Shown: one piece after another, positions 45,914 through 54,833 of the stretch | Numbering within the stretch: the first letter of the stretch is position 1 | Layout of the letters: the number at the start of each line of letters is the position of its first letter | Origin: Thiomonas bhubaneswarensis | GTDB lineage: Bacteria; Pseudomonadota; Gammaproteobacteria; Burkholderiales; Burkholderiaceae_C | NCBI RefSeq assembly: GCF_001418255.1 | Contig: NZ_LIPV01000004.1 | Span: forward strand, 1-64,000 | Length of the DNA: 64,000 nucleotides | Direction of reading: 5' to 3' | Program-made: the position numbers and the translations under genes | Notes under the pieces: model-generated | Seen by the model: the letters and a program-made list of their open reading frames with translations, nothing else | The model's database searches: none | Told to the model about the DNA's origin: nothing

Positions 45914-46133
45914 CCAAGTTTCCTTGACCCCCTCGGGGGGCGGGCTGGGCACAGCCCAGCCCTGGGGGCGCTCAAAAGCAGTGAATGAATCCGGTGCGCC
46001 CGAGCAGGTTGCGCAGGCGGCGCCAATCAAGGCGCAAAGCGCATGCGTGCCCGTAGGCACACAAAGCATTTGCAACGCCGAGTGGAGCCGCCTGCGCGGC
46101 ATGAGCGGCAGTGGCGGATTTGTTCACTGTTTC

Positions 46134-46457
46134 TCAGTCCGCGTTGGGGCCTTCGACGCTGTTTTCGAGCACGGCACCGGTCTGCGCGTCCACGCCGACT
46201 TCATGCTCGGTCTGGCCCACCTTCAAGTCGAAGGAATAGCGCAGGCCGCTGCCGCCCTTTTCCTTCTCCAACTCCTGGTCGGTGATGGTCGCACCGGGGA
46301 TGGTCTTGAGCGCGATGGCGCGGGCTTCTTCGAGCGTCACCTTGGCTTCCTTGCTGTACTGCGCGCCGTCCATGGCGTAGGCCGAACCGGCGGCGCCAGC
46401 CAGACCGAGAGCCAGCGCACTGGCGAACAGAAAAGCGGCTTTGTTGCGTTGTTGCAT
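46134..46457 (-). CDS. Second periplasmic PepSY-domain protein
   Basis: 107 residues. A signal peptide (about 1-28, ending AYA) is followed by a PepSY domain (VTLEEARAIALKTIPGATITDQELEKE; YSFDLKVGQTEHEVGVDAQTGAVLE). It is similar in size to the PepSY protein 0.7 kb away but clearly diverged. The start at 46457 has AAGGAG at the right distance; a TTG 6 bp earlier is less likely. It is divergent from the multicopper oxidase and shares the region that holds site C. Confidence 0.88.
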   Translation of the reverse strand: MQQRNKAAFLFASALALGLAGAAGSAYAMDGAQYSKEAKVTLEEARAIALKTIPGATITDQELEKEKGGSGLRYSFDLKVGQTEHEVGVDAQTGAVLENSVEGPNAD

Positions 46458-46551
46458 GATCAAACTCCTTCAAAAACTCTTGCGAGCGAAACACCGCTTG
46501 CTGCGCGGCGATCGCAAACCGTTTGCGATGGAAGGAGTGTCGGCCTGTGAA

Positions 46552-46567
46552 ATGAGCGCACGCTTAG
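46552..46567 (+). promoter_or_regulatory. Operator-like site C (CTTAG-type direct repeat)
   Basis: ATGAG-CGCACG-CTTAG, in the 195-bp divergent region between the second PepSY gene and the multicopper oxidase. The first half-site is degenerate; the spacer and second half-site match sites A and B. A further CCTCA follows 6 bp after CTTAG, so three half-sites may be present. Confidence 0.55.
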
Positions 46568-46652
46568 CAACGTCCTCATACATTTGCTCACGTCGCTCGA
46601 GCCCCGGTTTGCATATAGTCGGTAGCAAAAACATCAACAAAGTAGGCAAGTC

Positions 46653-48320
46653 ATGTCAGACGCAACAACCCGAGGCAAGAAGAACGCGCCGTCCACTGTG
46701 CAGTCGCCGCAACGCCGCGGCATCCTGCAGGCGCTCGGCGCGCTGGGCATCGCGGCGGCCGCACCGGCAGGCGCCGCAGACATGAGCGGCATGATGGGCA
46801 TGCAAGGCATGGGCGCGATGCCCGGCATGGGCATGGGCCGACAGCCCACGTCGGCACCCCGCGCCGGGGTGTTCAGCCGTGCGCTGTGGGTACCTCCCGA
46901 ACTGCGCGGTCAGCAGCAAGACGGTGTGTTGCACTATGCCCTGCGCATGGGCGCGGGCAGCAGCATGCTGGCGGTCGGTCTGCTCACGCCCACCTGGGGC
47001 TATAACGGCGCGGTGCTCGGCCCCACGCTGCGCGTGCCGCGAGGCAAGGCGGTACGCATCGACTTGCACAACGCGCTCGATCAGTCCACCACCACCCACT
47101 GGCATGGGGCTCATGTGCCGGGCGACATGGACGGCGGGCCGCAGAGCATCATCGCGCCGGGCGAGCGGCGCCGTGTGGAGTTCACCCTGCAACAGCCAGC
47201 AGGTACGCTGTGGTACCACCCGCACCCCGACACCCGCACCGGCCCGCATGTCTATGCCGGCCTGGGCGGCATGCTGCTGGTGGACGATCCTGCCGACGGG
47301 TATCTGGGCCTGCCGCAAACCTATGGTGTGGACGACATGCCGCTCATCCTGCAGGACCGGCGCTTGGCGGCGGACGGCCGCCTGCTCTACATGACCGACA
47401 TGATGGACCGCATGGGCATGAAGGGCGACCGCTTTCTGGTCAATGGCCGCGAGCAGCCTTACTGGAACGCCCCGGCGCAATGGGTGCGGCTGCGGGTGCT
47501 CAATGCGGCCAATGCGCGGCTGTTCAACCTGGCGTTTGCCGATGGTCGGGCGTTTCACGTCATCGCCACCGACGCCGGATTGTTGCCGCGCCCGGTGGCG
47601 GTGCACAGCCTGTTGCTGGCGCCGAGCGAGCGTGTCGAAATTCTGGTCGATCTGCGCCGCGAGCAGGGCAAGCGGCTGGTGCTGCGCAGCGATTCGGGTG
47701 CCGTAGTGCCGGGCCTGAGCAGCATGCCAATGGATGCCGACGCCTTTGACCACCACGGCTTCGATCTGCTGGAACTGCGCGTCGGAACGCCCGCGGGCAC
47801 GGGCGGTCAGTTGCCAGCGCGCATGGTGGATCTTCCGGTGCTCAAGGCCGATGCCCCGGTGCGTCGCTTCACCTTGCAAGGCATGTCGGGCAACATGATG
47901 GGCGGCATGGGCGGCATGGGTGGTATGCGTTCAGCCAAGGACTCTGGCCCTGGCGGCATGAGCCTCGGCGTGGGTGGCGAGAAGCTGTTTTCCATCAACC
48001 ACCACCATATGGAGATGACGCGCATCGACCAGCGGCTGCGTCTAGGCGCCACCGAGATTTGGGAAGTGGTCAACCAGGGGCATATGGCCCATCCGTTTCA
48101 CTACCACAGCACCTCTTTCCAGATCCTGAGCCGCAACGGCAGCACCCCGCCCGCGCACGAGGCCGGCTGGAAGGACACGGTGCTGGTGCGCCATGGCGAG
48201 ACCGTGCGGCTGATCGCCCGCTTCGATCAACCTGCGGGTGATGCCCACCCCTTCATGTTCCACTGCCACATCCTCGAACACGAGGACAACGGCATGATGG
48301 GGCAGTTCACCGTGGCGTGA
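46653..48320 (+). CDS. CueO-like periplasmic multicopper oxidase
   Basis: 555 residues. Such enzymes oxidise Cu(I) to the less toxic Cu(II) outside the cytoplasm. A twin-arginine signal (SPQRRGILQALG, 18-29) is followed by two Met-rich stretches (44-62 and 411-436), the latter where CueO has its Met-rich substrate segment. Four copper-binding motifs are complete: HWHG (149-152), HPH (189-191), HPFHYH (480-485) and HCHILEHEDNGM (537-548). Its stop abuts the stop of the convergent cupredoxin gene. Operator-like site C lies 85 bp upstream. Copper is likely; a general metal or phenol oxidase is the alternative. Confidence 0.95.
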   Translation: MSDATTRGKKNAPSTVQSPQRRGILQALGALGIAAAAPAGAADMSGMMGMQGMGAMPGMGMGRQPTSAPRAGVFSRALWVPPELRGQQQDGVLHYALRMGAGSSMLAVGLLTPTWGYNGAVLGPTLRVPRGKAVRIDLHNALDQSTTTHWHGAHVPGDMDGGPQSIIAPGERRRVEFTLQQPAGTLWYHPHPDTRTGPHVYAGLGGMLLVDDPADGYLGLPQTYGVDDMPLILQDRRLAADGRLLYMTDMMDRMGMKGDRFLVNGREQPYWNAPAQWVRLRVLNAANARLFNLAFADGRAFHVIATDAGLLPRPVAVHSLLLAPSERVEILVDLRREQGKRLVLRSDSGAVVPGLSSMPMDADAFDHHGFDLLELRVGTPAGTGGQLPARMVDLPVLKADAPVRRFTLQGMSGNMMGGMGGMGGMRSAKDSGPGGMSLGVGGEKLFSINHHHMEMTRIDQRLRLGATEIWEVVNQGHMAHPFHYHSTSFQILSRNGSTPPAHEAGWKDTVLVRHGETVRLIARFDQPAGDAHPFMFHCHILEHEDNGMMGQFTVA

Positions 48321-48854
48321 TCAGCCGCCGAAGTAGTTGGGCAGGATTTTTTCGCGCGAGGTCGGTGGGTTTTCAGCCAACAGGCGGCGATCGGTGGTGA
48401 CGATGATGAGCCCGGCCATCGGGTCGCCAAAGCCGTGCACCGTGGGGCGCTTTTTCGGCACGGTACGCCCGCCAGGCTCCTTCACCAGTTCGGCGTGCAC
48501 CGAGCAGTAGTAAAACTGCAGGCCGGTTTTCGGGAAGGAAATGGTGTAGGTGCTCACCGGATGCCCCGGCCCCGGCGTGCCCTGCACCGCCCCGTTGAAG
48601 CGCGTGCTGGTCTTGCCGGTCAGCGGGTTGTAGCCGATGATGGTGTGCGGCCCGGTGTCCTCGTCGACGAACACCACTTTCTGCCCGGGGCGCACAGCCA
48701 CCACGTTTTCCAGAAACATATTCGCGCCGTTCATGTGCACGTACACCGGCGGTGCAGCGGGCGCGGCGTGGCTGGCGGGTGCGAACAGCGTCGCGGCCGT
48801 GGCCAAGGCGGCCAATGCTGCCGTGTGGCTGGGCTTGAGGGCGGAGCGAAACAT
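48321..48854 (-). CDS. Periplasmic cupredoxin-domain protein
   Basis: 177 residues. A Sec signal peptide (about 1-24, SHA) is followed by a plastocyanin-like fold. Candidate type-1 copper ligands are His in EDTGPHTIIGY (about 63), Cys and His in FYYCSVHAEL (about 110-113), with a possible Met beyond. The C-terminal 40 residues (VPKKRPTVHGFGDPMAG and on) are extra to a standard cupredoxin. The start at 48854 was preferred to 48860 because AAGGAG is 6 bp from it. It is the last gene of the second efflux operon, 86 bp behind the pump. Confidence 0.85.
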   Translation of the reverse strand: MFRSALKPSHTAALAALATAATLFAPASHAAPAAPPVYVHMNGANMFLENVVAVRPGQKVVFVDEDTGPHTIIGYNPLTGKTSTRFNGAVQGTPGPGHPVSTYTISFPKTGLQFYYCSVHAELVKEPGGRTVPKKRPTVHGFGDPMAGLIIVTTDRRLLAENPPTSREKILPNYFGG

Positions 48855-48940
48855 GGGCATCTCCTTGTCGATGGCGGGTTGGGAGTGGCGGTGACGGCGC
48901 GGCCATCGCTGCGCGTCGGCAAAGAAATTGGATGCTTGCG

Positions 48941-51900
48941 TCACGCAGAAGTTTGAGATTCGAGTGACCGCGATGCGGGAGGGGATGACCGGGCCATGCC
49001 GAATCGCAGCGCTAGCGCGGGCAGGGCGAACAGGTTGTAGAGCAGGCTGGTGGCCAGACCTCCGAGCAGGGCCACGGCCATCGGGCCTTCGATTTCGCGG
49101 CCCGGCGCATGCAGGCCCAGCGCCAGCGGCAACACGCCAAGGGCCGTCACCAGACTGGTCATGACAATGGCCGCCAGGCGGTCGGCCACGGCACGCCGAA
49201 GGAGGTCGGCGTTCCAGTCCAGACCGTGCTCTCTCTGCAACTGTGCGGCATGGGTGAAGATCAGAATGGCATTGCGCAGGCTGATACCCATCAGCGCCAG
49301 CAGACCGATGACGGCGCCCAGCGACAGCACCCCGCCCACCCACCACGCCGCGAACACCCCGCCAGTCCAGGCCGCTGGTGCCGACAGAAGCACCAGCGCC
49401 ACCTGCCGCGCCGTCGTCGATGCTGCCGTGCGAGGCGAGGTCGTCGGCGCCGAGGAACGGTGCAGCGCCATCGCCAGCAACAGCACCAGCGCGGCGAGCA
49501 CGCCCAGCACGTCCACCGCCAGTCGCCGCAATGTGGCGCTGCGCTGCTGGGCCTCGCCTTCGAACTGCAAAGTCACGCCCGGCGGCAGCGCCACATGCCG
49601 GGCGATGGCGGCGCGTGCCTGCTGCACGAAACCGGTGAGATCGGCCGAAGTCGTGCCGGCCAGCACAGCCTGCACCCGCTGGCCGCCCAGATGGCGGATG
49701 TCCGAAGGCCCGCTTGCCGCAGTGATGTGGGCGAGCTGTGCAAGCGGAACCATGCCCAGAGCCGGGGTGGAAATGAGCAGCGCGCCCAGCGCCAGCGGGT
49801 TGTCTCGGCTGTCCCGGCTCATGACGACACGCACGGGCACGGGTACCGCGCCGTGAAACACCGTGCCCACGATATTCCCGGCAAACGCGGTGTGGATGGC
49901 CTGCAGCACCGGCAGCGGCTGTAGCCCCCAGCGGCGCAAGGCTTGCGCGTCCAGGGCGATGTCGAGCTGCGGCACGCCTGGCGGCGCCTGCACCTGCACG
50001 CCGGTGGCACCGGGCAGGCTGCGCAGCACGGAGGCGACCTGCGCGGCCACGCTGTCGATGGTGTGCAGATGATTGCCCAGCACGTTCACCACCAGCGGTG
50101 CCGCCGCACCACGCGCCACGGTGTTGTCCATGCGTTCGGTGAGAAAACTGTTGACGCGGAACGTGGCCCCGGCAAAGCCGCGCAGCACGCGCTCGATGGC
50201 TGCCAGCGCGCGGTCGGAATCGGCCCCCGGCTTGAGGTTCACGTCGAGCGAGCTGCTCTGCGTGCCCGAGGCGTCGGGCGAGAGCGTGGCGCGGCCGGTG
50301 TGCTGTGCCACCAGACGCACCTCGGGCAGACGCTCCAGCGCCTGACTCACCCGCGCACCCATGTCGAGCGAGGCCGTGATCGACGCCCCTGGCGCGAGCC
50401 GCATGTGCACGATGAACTGCCCTTCCTGCAGCGGCGGCAGAAAGCTGCCGCCCATGCCCTGCGCCAGCCACGCCGCCGCGCCGATGAGCAATGCGGTGAA
50501 CAGCGCCGCGGGCAGCCAATGCGGCAGCAGGCGGCGCAGCAGCGCGCCATAGCCGCGCTGCGCCACGCGTACCGGCGCGGGAATGTGCAGGCGGTGTTCG
50601 GCCCCGGCCAGCAGCAGGGCCGAAAGCGCCGGGGTGACCGTCAGCGCCACCAGCAGCGAGGCCAGCACCGCCAGCGCATAGCTTTGCGCCAGAGGGGAGA
50701 ACAGCCGCCCCGACAGCCCCGGCAGCAGCAGCACCGGCACGATGACCAGCAGCACCGCCGCGGTGGCATACACCACGGCGCCACGCACCTCCAGACAGGC
50801 GGCGAGGATGACCCTCAGCGGCGCTTGCGGCTGCGCCGAAGCGGCGTTGTCGCGCAGCCGACGCAGGATGTTTTCGACGTCGATCACCGCGTCGTCCACC
50901 ACCACGCCGATGGCGATCGCCAGACCGCCCAGGGTCATGACGTTGAGCGTCACCCCCATGCTCACCAGCACCGCCACCGCAGCCAGCAGCGACAGCGGGA
51001 TCGCCAGCGAGGAAATCAGCGCGGCGCGCCAGTCCAGCAAGGTGAGCGCGATCACCAGCACCACCAGCAGCGCGCCCAGCAGCAGCGAATCGCGCACGTT
51101 GTGCATGGCCAGGGTGATGAAGTCCGCCGGGCGGAACAAGTCGGCATGCAGCTCGATGCCCTGCGCGGCCAGGCTGGCGCGGTGGCGTTCGAGTACCGCC
51201 TGCACACCGCGCGTGACCTGCACGGTGTTGGCACCGTAGGACTCCTGAATCTTGAGGATCACCGCGGGCTGTCCGCCGATGCTGGCGCCACCGATGGCGG
51301 GCAGCGGTGCGTAGCCCACCTGCGCCACGTCACCCAGCGTGACCACACCGTCCGGCGTGGCCTGCAGCACCGTATCGGCCAGAGCCCCAGGCGAGGTGGC
51401 CGTGCCGCTGCTGACCAGCAGCACTCGCTGCTGCGGCGTGGGCATGAAGCCGGCGCCCAGCAGGCCAGTGGCATGGCGTGTCGCTGCGACGACCTGCTGA
51501 GGGTCAAGACCGTGGCGCAGCAGCGCCTGCGGATCGACCCTCACCTGAAGCGCGCGCACCTGCTGGCTGAACACCAGCACATTGGCCACGCCGGGCACGG
51601 CCATGAGCTGAGGCCGCAGCGTCCACTGCGCGATGGACTGAAGCTGCATCAGACCATGCTGAGCCGAAGTCAGGCCCGCCATCAGCACGGTGCCAGTGCT
51701 GGAGGTCAACGGAATGAGCCGCGGCGGCCCGGTACCGGGGGGAAGCTGCACGCTGGCGAGGTGCTGCGCCACGCGCCAGCGGTCGTCCTGCAGCCGGGTG
51801 TCGGCCTCGAAATACAGCTTCAAGATGGAAATGCCGGGCAGGCTTTTCGACGCCACCTGCCTGACCCCGAGCAGGCCGCTGGCGGCGGCTTCGAGCGGGT

Positions 51901-52156
51901 CGGTCACCAGCAGCTCGACCTGCTCGGGCGACAGACCGGGGGCCTCGGTCTGCACCTTCACCATCTTGGCCGCAAACTCGGGAAACACGTCGGTGCGCGC
52001 CGTGCGTGCCACGTTGGCCGCCAGCAGCGCCAGCAACACGGCCAGCGCCAGCACCACGCCGCGGCGGCGGATGCTGGCGGCCAGGAGCGCGGCCTGAATG
52101 CCACGCGGGGCGGGCGCGACATCGTTCTTGTCGGGAGGTGTGGCTTGCTGCGGCAT
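48941..52156 (-). CDS. RND-superfamily efflux pump inner-membrane protein (second system)
   Basis: 1071 residues. The N-terminal part (TDVFPEFAAKMVKVQTEAPGLSPEQVELL, split over about 52-80) resembles CzcA-like pumps, and TM4 has AIGVVVDDAVIDVENI with the proton-relay Asp pair. Periplasmic loops and 12 helices can be traced. A hydrophilic Ser/Thr/Ala-rich segment near residue 900 (SSAPTTSPRTAASTTAR) breaks the usual TM10 region, which is odd. Neighbouring cupredoxin and multicopper oxidase suggest copper or another soft metal as substrate. The start shares one base with the MFP stop (TGATG). Confidence 0.93.
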   Translation of the reverse strand: MPQQATPPDKNDVAPAPRGIQAALLAASIRRRGVVLALAVLLALLAANVARTARTDVFPEFAAKMVKVQTEAPGLSPEQVELLVTDPLEAAASGLLGVRQVASKSLPGISILKLYFEADTRLQDDRWRVAQHLASVQLPPGTGPPRLIPLTSSTGTVLMAGLTSAQHGLMQLQSIAQWTLRPQLMAVPGVANVLVFSQQVRALQVRVDPQALLRHGLDPQQVVAATRHATGLLGAGFMPTPQQRVLLVSSGTATSPGALADTVLQATPDGVVTLGDVAQVGYAPLPAIGGASIGGQPAVILKIQESYGANTVQVTRGVQAVLERHRASLAAQGIELHADLFRPADFITLAMHNVRDSLLLGALLVVLVIALTLLDWRAALISSLAIPLSLLAAVAVLVSMGVTLNVMTLGGLAIAIGVVVDDAVIDVENILRRLRDNAASAQPQAPLRVILAACLEVRGAVVYATAAVLLVIVPVLLLPGLSGRLFSPLAQSYALAVLASLLVALTVTPALSALLLAGAEHRLHIPAPVRVAQRGYGALLRRLLPHWLPAALFTALLIGAAAWLAQGMGGSFLPPLQEGQFIVHMRLAPGASITASLDMGARVSQALERLPEVRLVAQHTGRATLSPDASGTQSSSLDVNLKPGADSDRALAAIERVLRGFAGATFRVNSFLTERMDNTVARGAAAPLVVNVLGNHLHTIDSVAAQVASVLRSLPGATGVQVQAPPGVPQLDIALDAQALRRWGLQPLPVLQAIHTAFAGNIVGTVFHGAVPVPVRVVMSRDSRDNPLALGALLISTPALGMVPLAQLAHITAASGPSDIRHLGGQRVQAVLAGTTSADLTGFVQQARAAIARHVALPPGVTLQFEGEAQQRSATLRRLAVDVLGVLAALVLLLAMALHRSSAPTTSPRTAASTTARQVALVLLSAPAAWTGGVFAAWWVGGVLSLGAVIGLLALMGISLRNAILIFTHAAQLQREHGLDWNADLLRRAVADRLAAIVMTSLVTALGVLPLALGLHAPGREIEGPMAVALLGGLATSLLYNLFALPALALRFGMARSSPPASRSLESQTSA

Positions 52157-53238
52157 CAGTCGTCGTCCCCGCCGGTTGCGATGTGCGCCTGGGGTGCGGG
52201 AGGCGGCGTGAGCACCAGCCCGGCGCCTCGTGTCACCACGGCAAGCGCACCCCATCCTGGCTGCACATAGCCGCCGTGCAGCGGCCAGCCTGTCGAGACG
52301 ATGCGCGGCGCGAGGCGCTGCCCGCCACCTGGTGCGGCGCTGGCGACGAAGGCCACCGCCTGGCCGTGCGTCCACACCACGCTGGATGCGGGCAACAGCA
52401 CGCCGGTCTCGGTGCGCCCCGCTTCCACCCGCGCCTGCAGGTGCAGACCCGGCATCAGCCCGCTGGCGGCGGGGGCGAGCAGGACATAGCGCAGACCCTG
52501 AACCTGCGCCGAGGCCGATGCGGCCGGACCGACGAGTTGCGCGGGCAGCCAGGCATCTGGCTTTGCGGCCCTCGCGCCGGGCCGAAGCAAGTGCACCCGG
52601 GCGGCGGCAGGCAAGTCCGTGCCGGGTAGCAGGGTGAGGTCAACCATCAGCTCACGGCCGTCGGCAAGGGCCTGGCGCAAGGCGGCGTCATGTTCGAGAC
52701 GCGCGGCCAGAGCCGGGCCGAGGTCGGTGCGCAGCGTGACCTGCGCCTCCTGCTCGGTGGCCTGAGCCACGTCGAGCTGCGCCTGCGCTTGCTGCTCCTT
52801 GGACTGCGCCTGTTGCACCGCGGCCAGCGCCACGTTCTGCCCCGCCTGGAACAAGCCTTCCAGCCGCTGTGCCTGCAGCTGCGCGAGCTGTCTTGCGCTG
52901 CGCGCTGCGACCACCTGCGCCCGCGCCACGGCAAGCGCGCTCAAGTCCTGCAACAGCTGCGCCGGGTTTTGCACCATGGCGCTAGCACTGAACGACTGGC
53001 GCCATGCCGCCGGAGCGAGAGGCGTGATGACCAGGCCGGACGCACCGATCTGCGCCGCGCTCCAATGCACGGCGCTCGTCGTCGCGGCACGAGCCGGGAC
53101 GGGTGATGCGGCAAGCGGGGCCGCCAACGCGGTGATCGCGAGGGTCGAGCGAAGGAAGCGGGGCATGGGGAAAGGCTTCCCCAACCCAGCCGTCACCCTG
53201 TCTGGGGAGGAAGCAGATTGCGGCTGCGGTTCATTCAT
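52156..53238 (-). CDS. RND efflux membrane-fusion protein (second system)
   Basis: 360 residues from the ATG at 53238, which overlaps the TolC-like stop by 8 bp; the signal peptide, however, begins at the ATG at 53166 (MPRFLRSTLAITALAA), so the shorter 336-residue form is possible. A coiled-coil hairpin (ARSARQLAQLQAQRLEGLFQ and QAQSKEQQAQAQLDVAQATE) and barrel strands are seen, but the lipoyl part is very short and the sequence is divergent. It ends in a His/Asp motif (AHIATGGDDD). It links the second RND pump to its channel. Confidence 0.85.
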   Translation of the reverse strand: MNEPQPQSASSPDRVTAGLGKPFPMPRFLRSTLAITALAAPLAASPVPARAATTSAVHWSAAQIGASGLVITPLAPAAWRQSFSASAMVQNPAQLLQDLSALAVARAQVVAARSARQLAQLQAQRLEGLFQAGQNVALAAVQQAQSKEQQAQAQLDVAQATEQEAQVTLRTDLGPALAARLEHDAALRQALADGRELMVDLTLLPGTDLPAAARVHLLRPGARAAKPDAWLPAQLVGPAASASAQVQGLRYVLLAPAASGLMPGLHLQARVEAGRTETGVLLPASSVVWTHGQAVAFVASAAPGGGQRLAPRIVSTGWPLHGGYVQPGWGALAVVTRGAGLVLTPPPAPQAHIATGGDDD

Positions 53239-54784
53239 CGGCGTGCTGGCTCCAAGGTGGCGGCGAGTGGTCGGGTGCCGTCGCGCGCCAGATCACGGTG
53301 GAGAGGTGCGGCGCAACCGGCGGCCGGTTGCGCGGGGATTGGGAAGAGGGCGCCGTCGGCGAAGGCGCAGATGTTCCGTCGGCCTCTGTGCGTTGCAGCG
53401 GCTGTTGCAGCGCGGTCTGAAGCGCGTCCAGCGCCCGCCATTGCGCTACCCGCGCTTTCAGTGCAGCCTGCGCGGTGACGAGGGCGCGCAACCGGGCACG
53501 CAGCACCGTGACCGGGCCCAGCAGTCCCCGGTGTTGCGCGGCAAGGTCGGCGTGCAGCAGTGCGAGGTCGGCGTCGCGCAATTGCAGGGACTCGGCATGT
53601 TGTTGTTGCGCTGCCCGCAGCGCGGCCTCCGCCTGGTCGATGGCGGCCAGCGCGCGGAGCTGAACCTGCTGCAGCGCGGTCTGTGATTGCTCCAGACGCG
53701 CCCGAGCGGCGTCGATCTGGCCCTGATGCTGGTTGAACAGCGGCAGAGGCACGCGGGCGGTGAGGGTCAGGCGATCCACGCCCTGGTCGCGCTCCCCACC
53801 GGGGGCAAGGCGCGGCGGGCCGCCGTCGCGTTGCGCCTGCGCCAGTTGCAGCGCGGCCTGCGCCGCATGCACCCGCTGCCAGGCGGCACGCACGTCCAGA
53901 CGCTGCGCCAGAGCCTTGTTGCGCAACCGGGCCAGCCGTGCGGCATCGGGCTGCGGCGTCGGCGCATCGAGTTCGGCGAAATCGAGGGCCACGCCGTTCA
54001 GCGCGGATGCGGGCAGCCCAATGGCCGCGGCCAATGCGGCTTGGGCGTCTTGCACCGCACCGCGATCGGCAGCGAGTTGCAATGCCGCGCGCTGCGCCGC
54101 TTCCTGCGCCAGCGCGGCGGCCAACGGCGCGTCCAGCCCCGCCTGCGCCCGCACCGCGGTGCGGCCCTGCAGATCGAGCTGCGAGTCGAGCACCTGCTGT
54201 TGCAACCGTGCTTGATGGCGCGCCGCCCACAGCGCCACAAAAGCCTGCTGAACCCCTGCCTGGACCTGCCAGTGGGCATCCTGCAACAAAAGCTGCGCGG
54301 CGCGCACACCGGCTTCGGCTTGCGTGGTCTGTGCCGCGCGTTGCGAATGTGACAGGATCAGCAGGCCGATGGCCGCACCCACCGTCCACGGGCTGGGCGC
54401 GGCCATGACATCGGCGGCGCCGTACTTCAGGCCGAGGTCCAAGCTGGGGTTGGGATATTGGCGGGCGATGCGCAGATCGGCCTCGGCCAGGTGCAGCGCG
54501 GCCTGATCCAACTTCAGCTTGGGGTGGAAATACAGCGCAGCCAGGCTCAAGTCGGAGGCAGTCCAGGGCTGGTTTGCGGGGTGTTTGGTGCCCGTCTGTG
54601 CGGCAAGAAAGCGCTGCAGTCCAGGCTCGCCGAGGCTGCGTTGCAGCAGGTTCTGTGCGCTGATCCGGGGCGTGGTGACGGCCGCCGGCTGGGGCACGCT
54701 GGCACAACCGCCCAGAAGCAGGGCGGTCAGCAGGCCGATGCGCTGAAGATGCTGCCGAATGCCAGTCGAAGGAGCGTGCTGCAT
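53231..54784 (-). CDS. TolC/OprM-like outer-membrane channel lipoprotein (second system)
   Basis: 517 residues. Lipobox LLGGCASV (about 23-30), then two outer-membrane efflux repeats with long helices rich in Ala/Gln (ARLEQSQTALQQVQLRALAAIDQAEAAL) and LTARVPLPLFNQHQGQ. The C-terminal 60 residues are Pro/Ser-rich and probably disordered. It is the first gene of the second efflux operon. Operator-like site B lies 50 bp upstream of its ATG. Confidence 0.92.
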   Translation of the reverse strand: MQHAPSTGIRQHLQRIGLLTALLLGGCASVPQPAAVTTPRISAQNLLQRSLGEPGLQRFLAAQTGTKHPANQPWTASDLSLAALYFHPKLKLDQAALHLAEADLRIARQYPNPSLDLGLKYGAADVMAAPSPWTVGAAIGLLILSHSQRAAQTTQAEAGVRAAQLLLQDAHWQVQAGVQQAFVALWAARHQARLQQQVLDSQLDLQGRTAVRAQAGLDAPLAAALAQEAAQRAALQLAADRGAVQDAQAALAAAIGLPASALNGVALDFAELDAPTPQPDAARLARLRNKALAQRLDVRAAWQRVHAAQAALQLAQAQRDGGPPRLAPGGERDQGVDRLTLTARVPLPLFNQHQGQIDAARARLEQSQTALQQVQLRALAAIDQAEAALRAAQQQHAESLQLRDADLALLHADLAAQHRGLLGPVTVLRARLRALVTAQAALKARVAQWRALDALQTALQQPLQRTEADGTSAPSPTAPSSQSPRNRPPVAPHLSTVIWRATAPDHSPPPWSQHADE

Positions 54785-54833
54785 GGGAAGCGCAAGGTGG
54801 CGGCATGAACGCCTTCCACCCTAGGCAGCCTGC

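Larger units (their letters stand above)
45776..46133. other. Non-coding, repeat-rich spacer between the two PepSY genes
   Basis: 358 bp with no supported gene. It contains operator-like site A (45848-45863), the second copy of a dispersed repeat (45892-45913), and local hairpins (CCCCCTCGGGGGG near 45933; GCTGGG-CACA-GCCCAGC near 45948). An 11-bp inverted repeat (46011-46021 with 46087-46097) encloses a further GTGCC/GGCAC hairpin. A small RNA is possible but no promoter-terminator pair is clear. Confidence 0.55.

Noticed and set aside
45835-46026. Small ORFs in the PepSY spacer
   Set aside because: They lack ribosome sites and recognisable domains and fall over hairpins and a dispersed repeat.
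49943-52270. 775-residue open frame on the plus strand
   Set aside because: It is antisense to the second RND pump. High GC at third codon positions keeps this frame open. The product is His/Arg/Gln-rich with no known domain.
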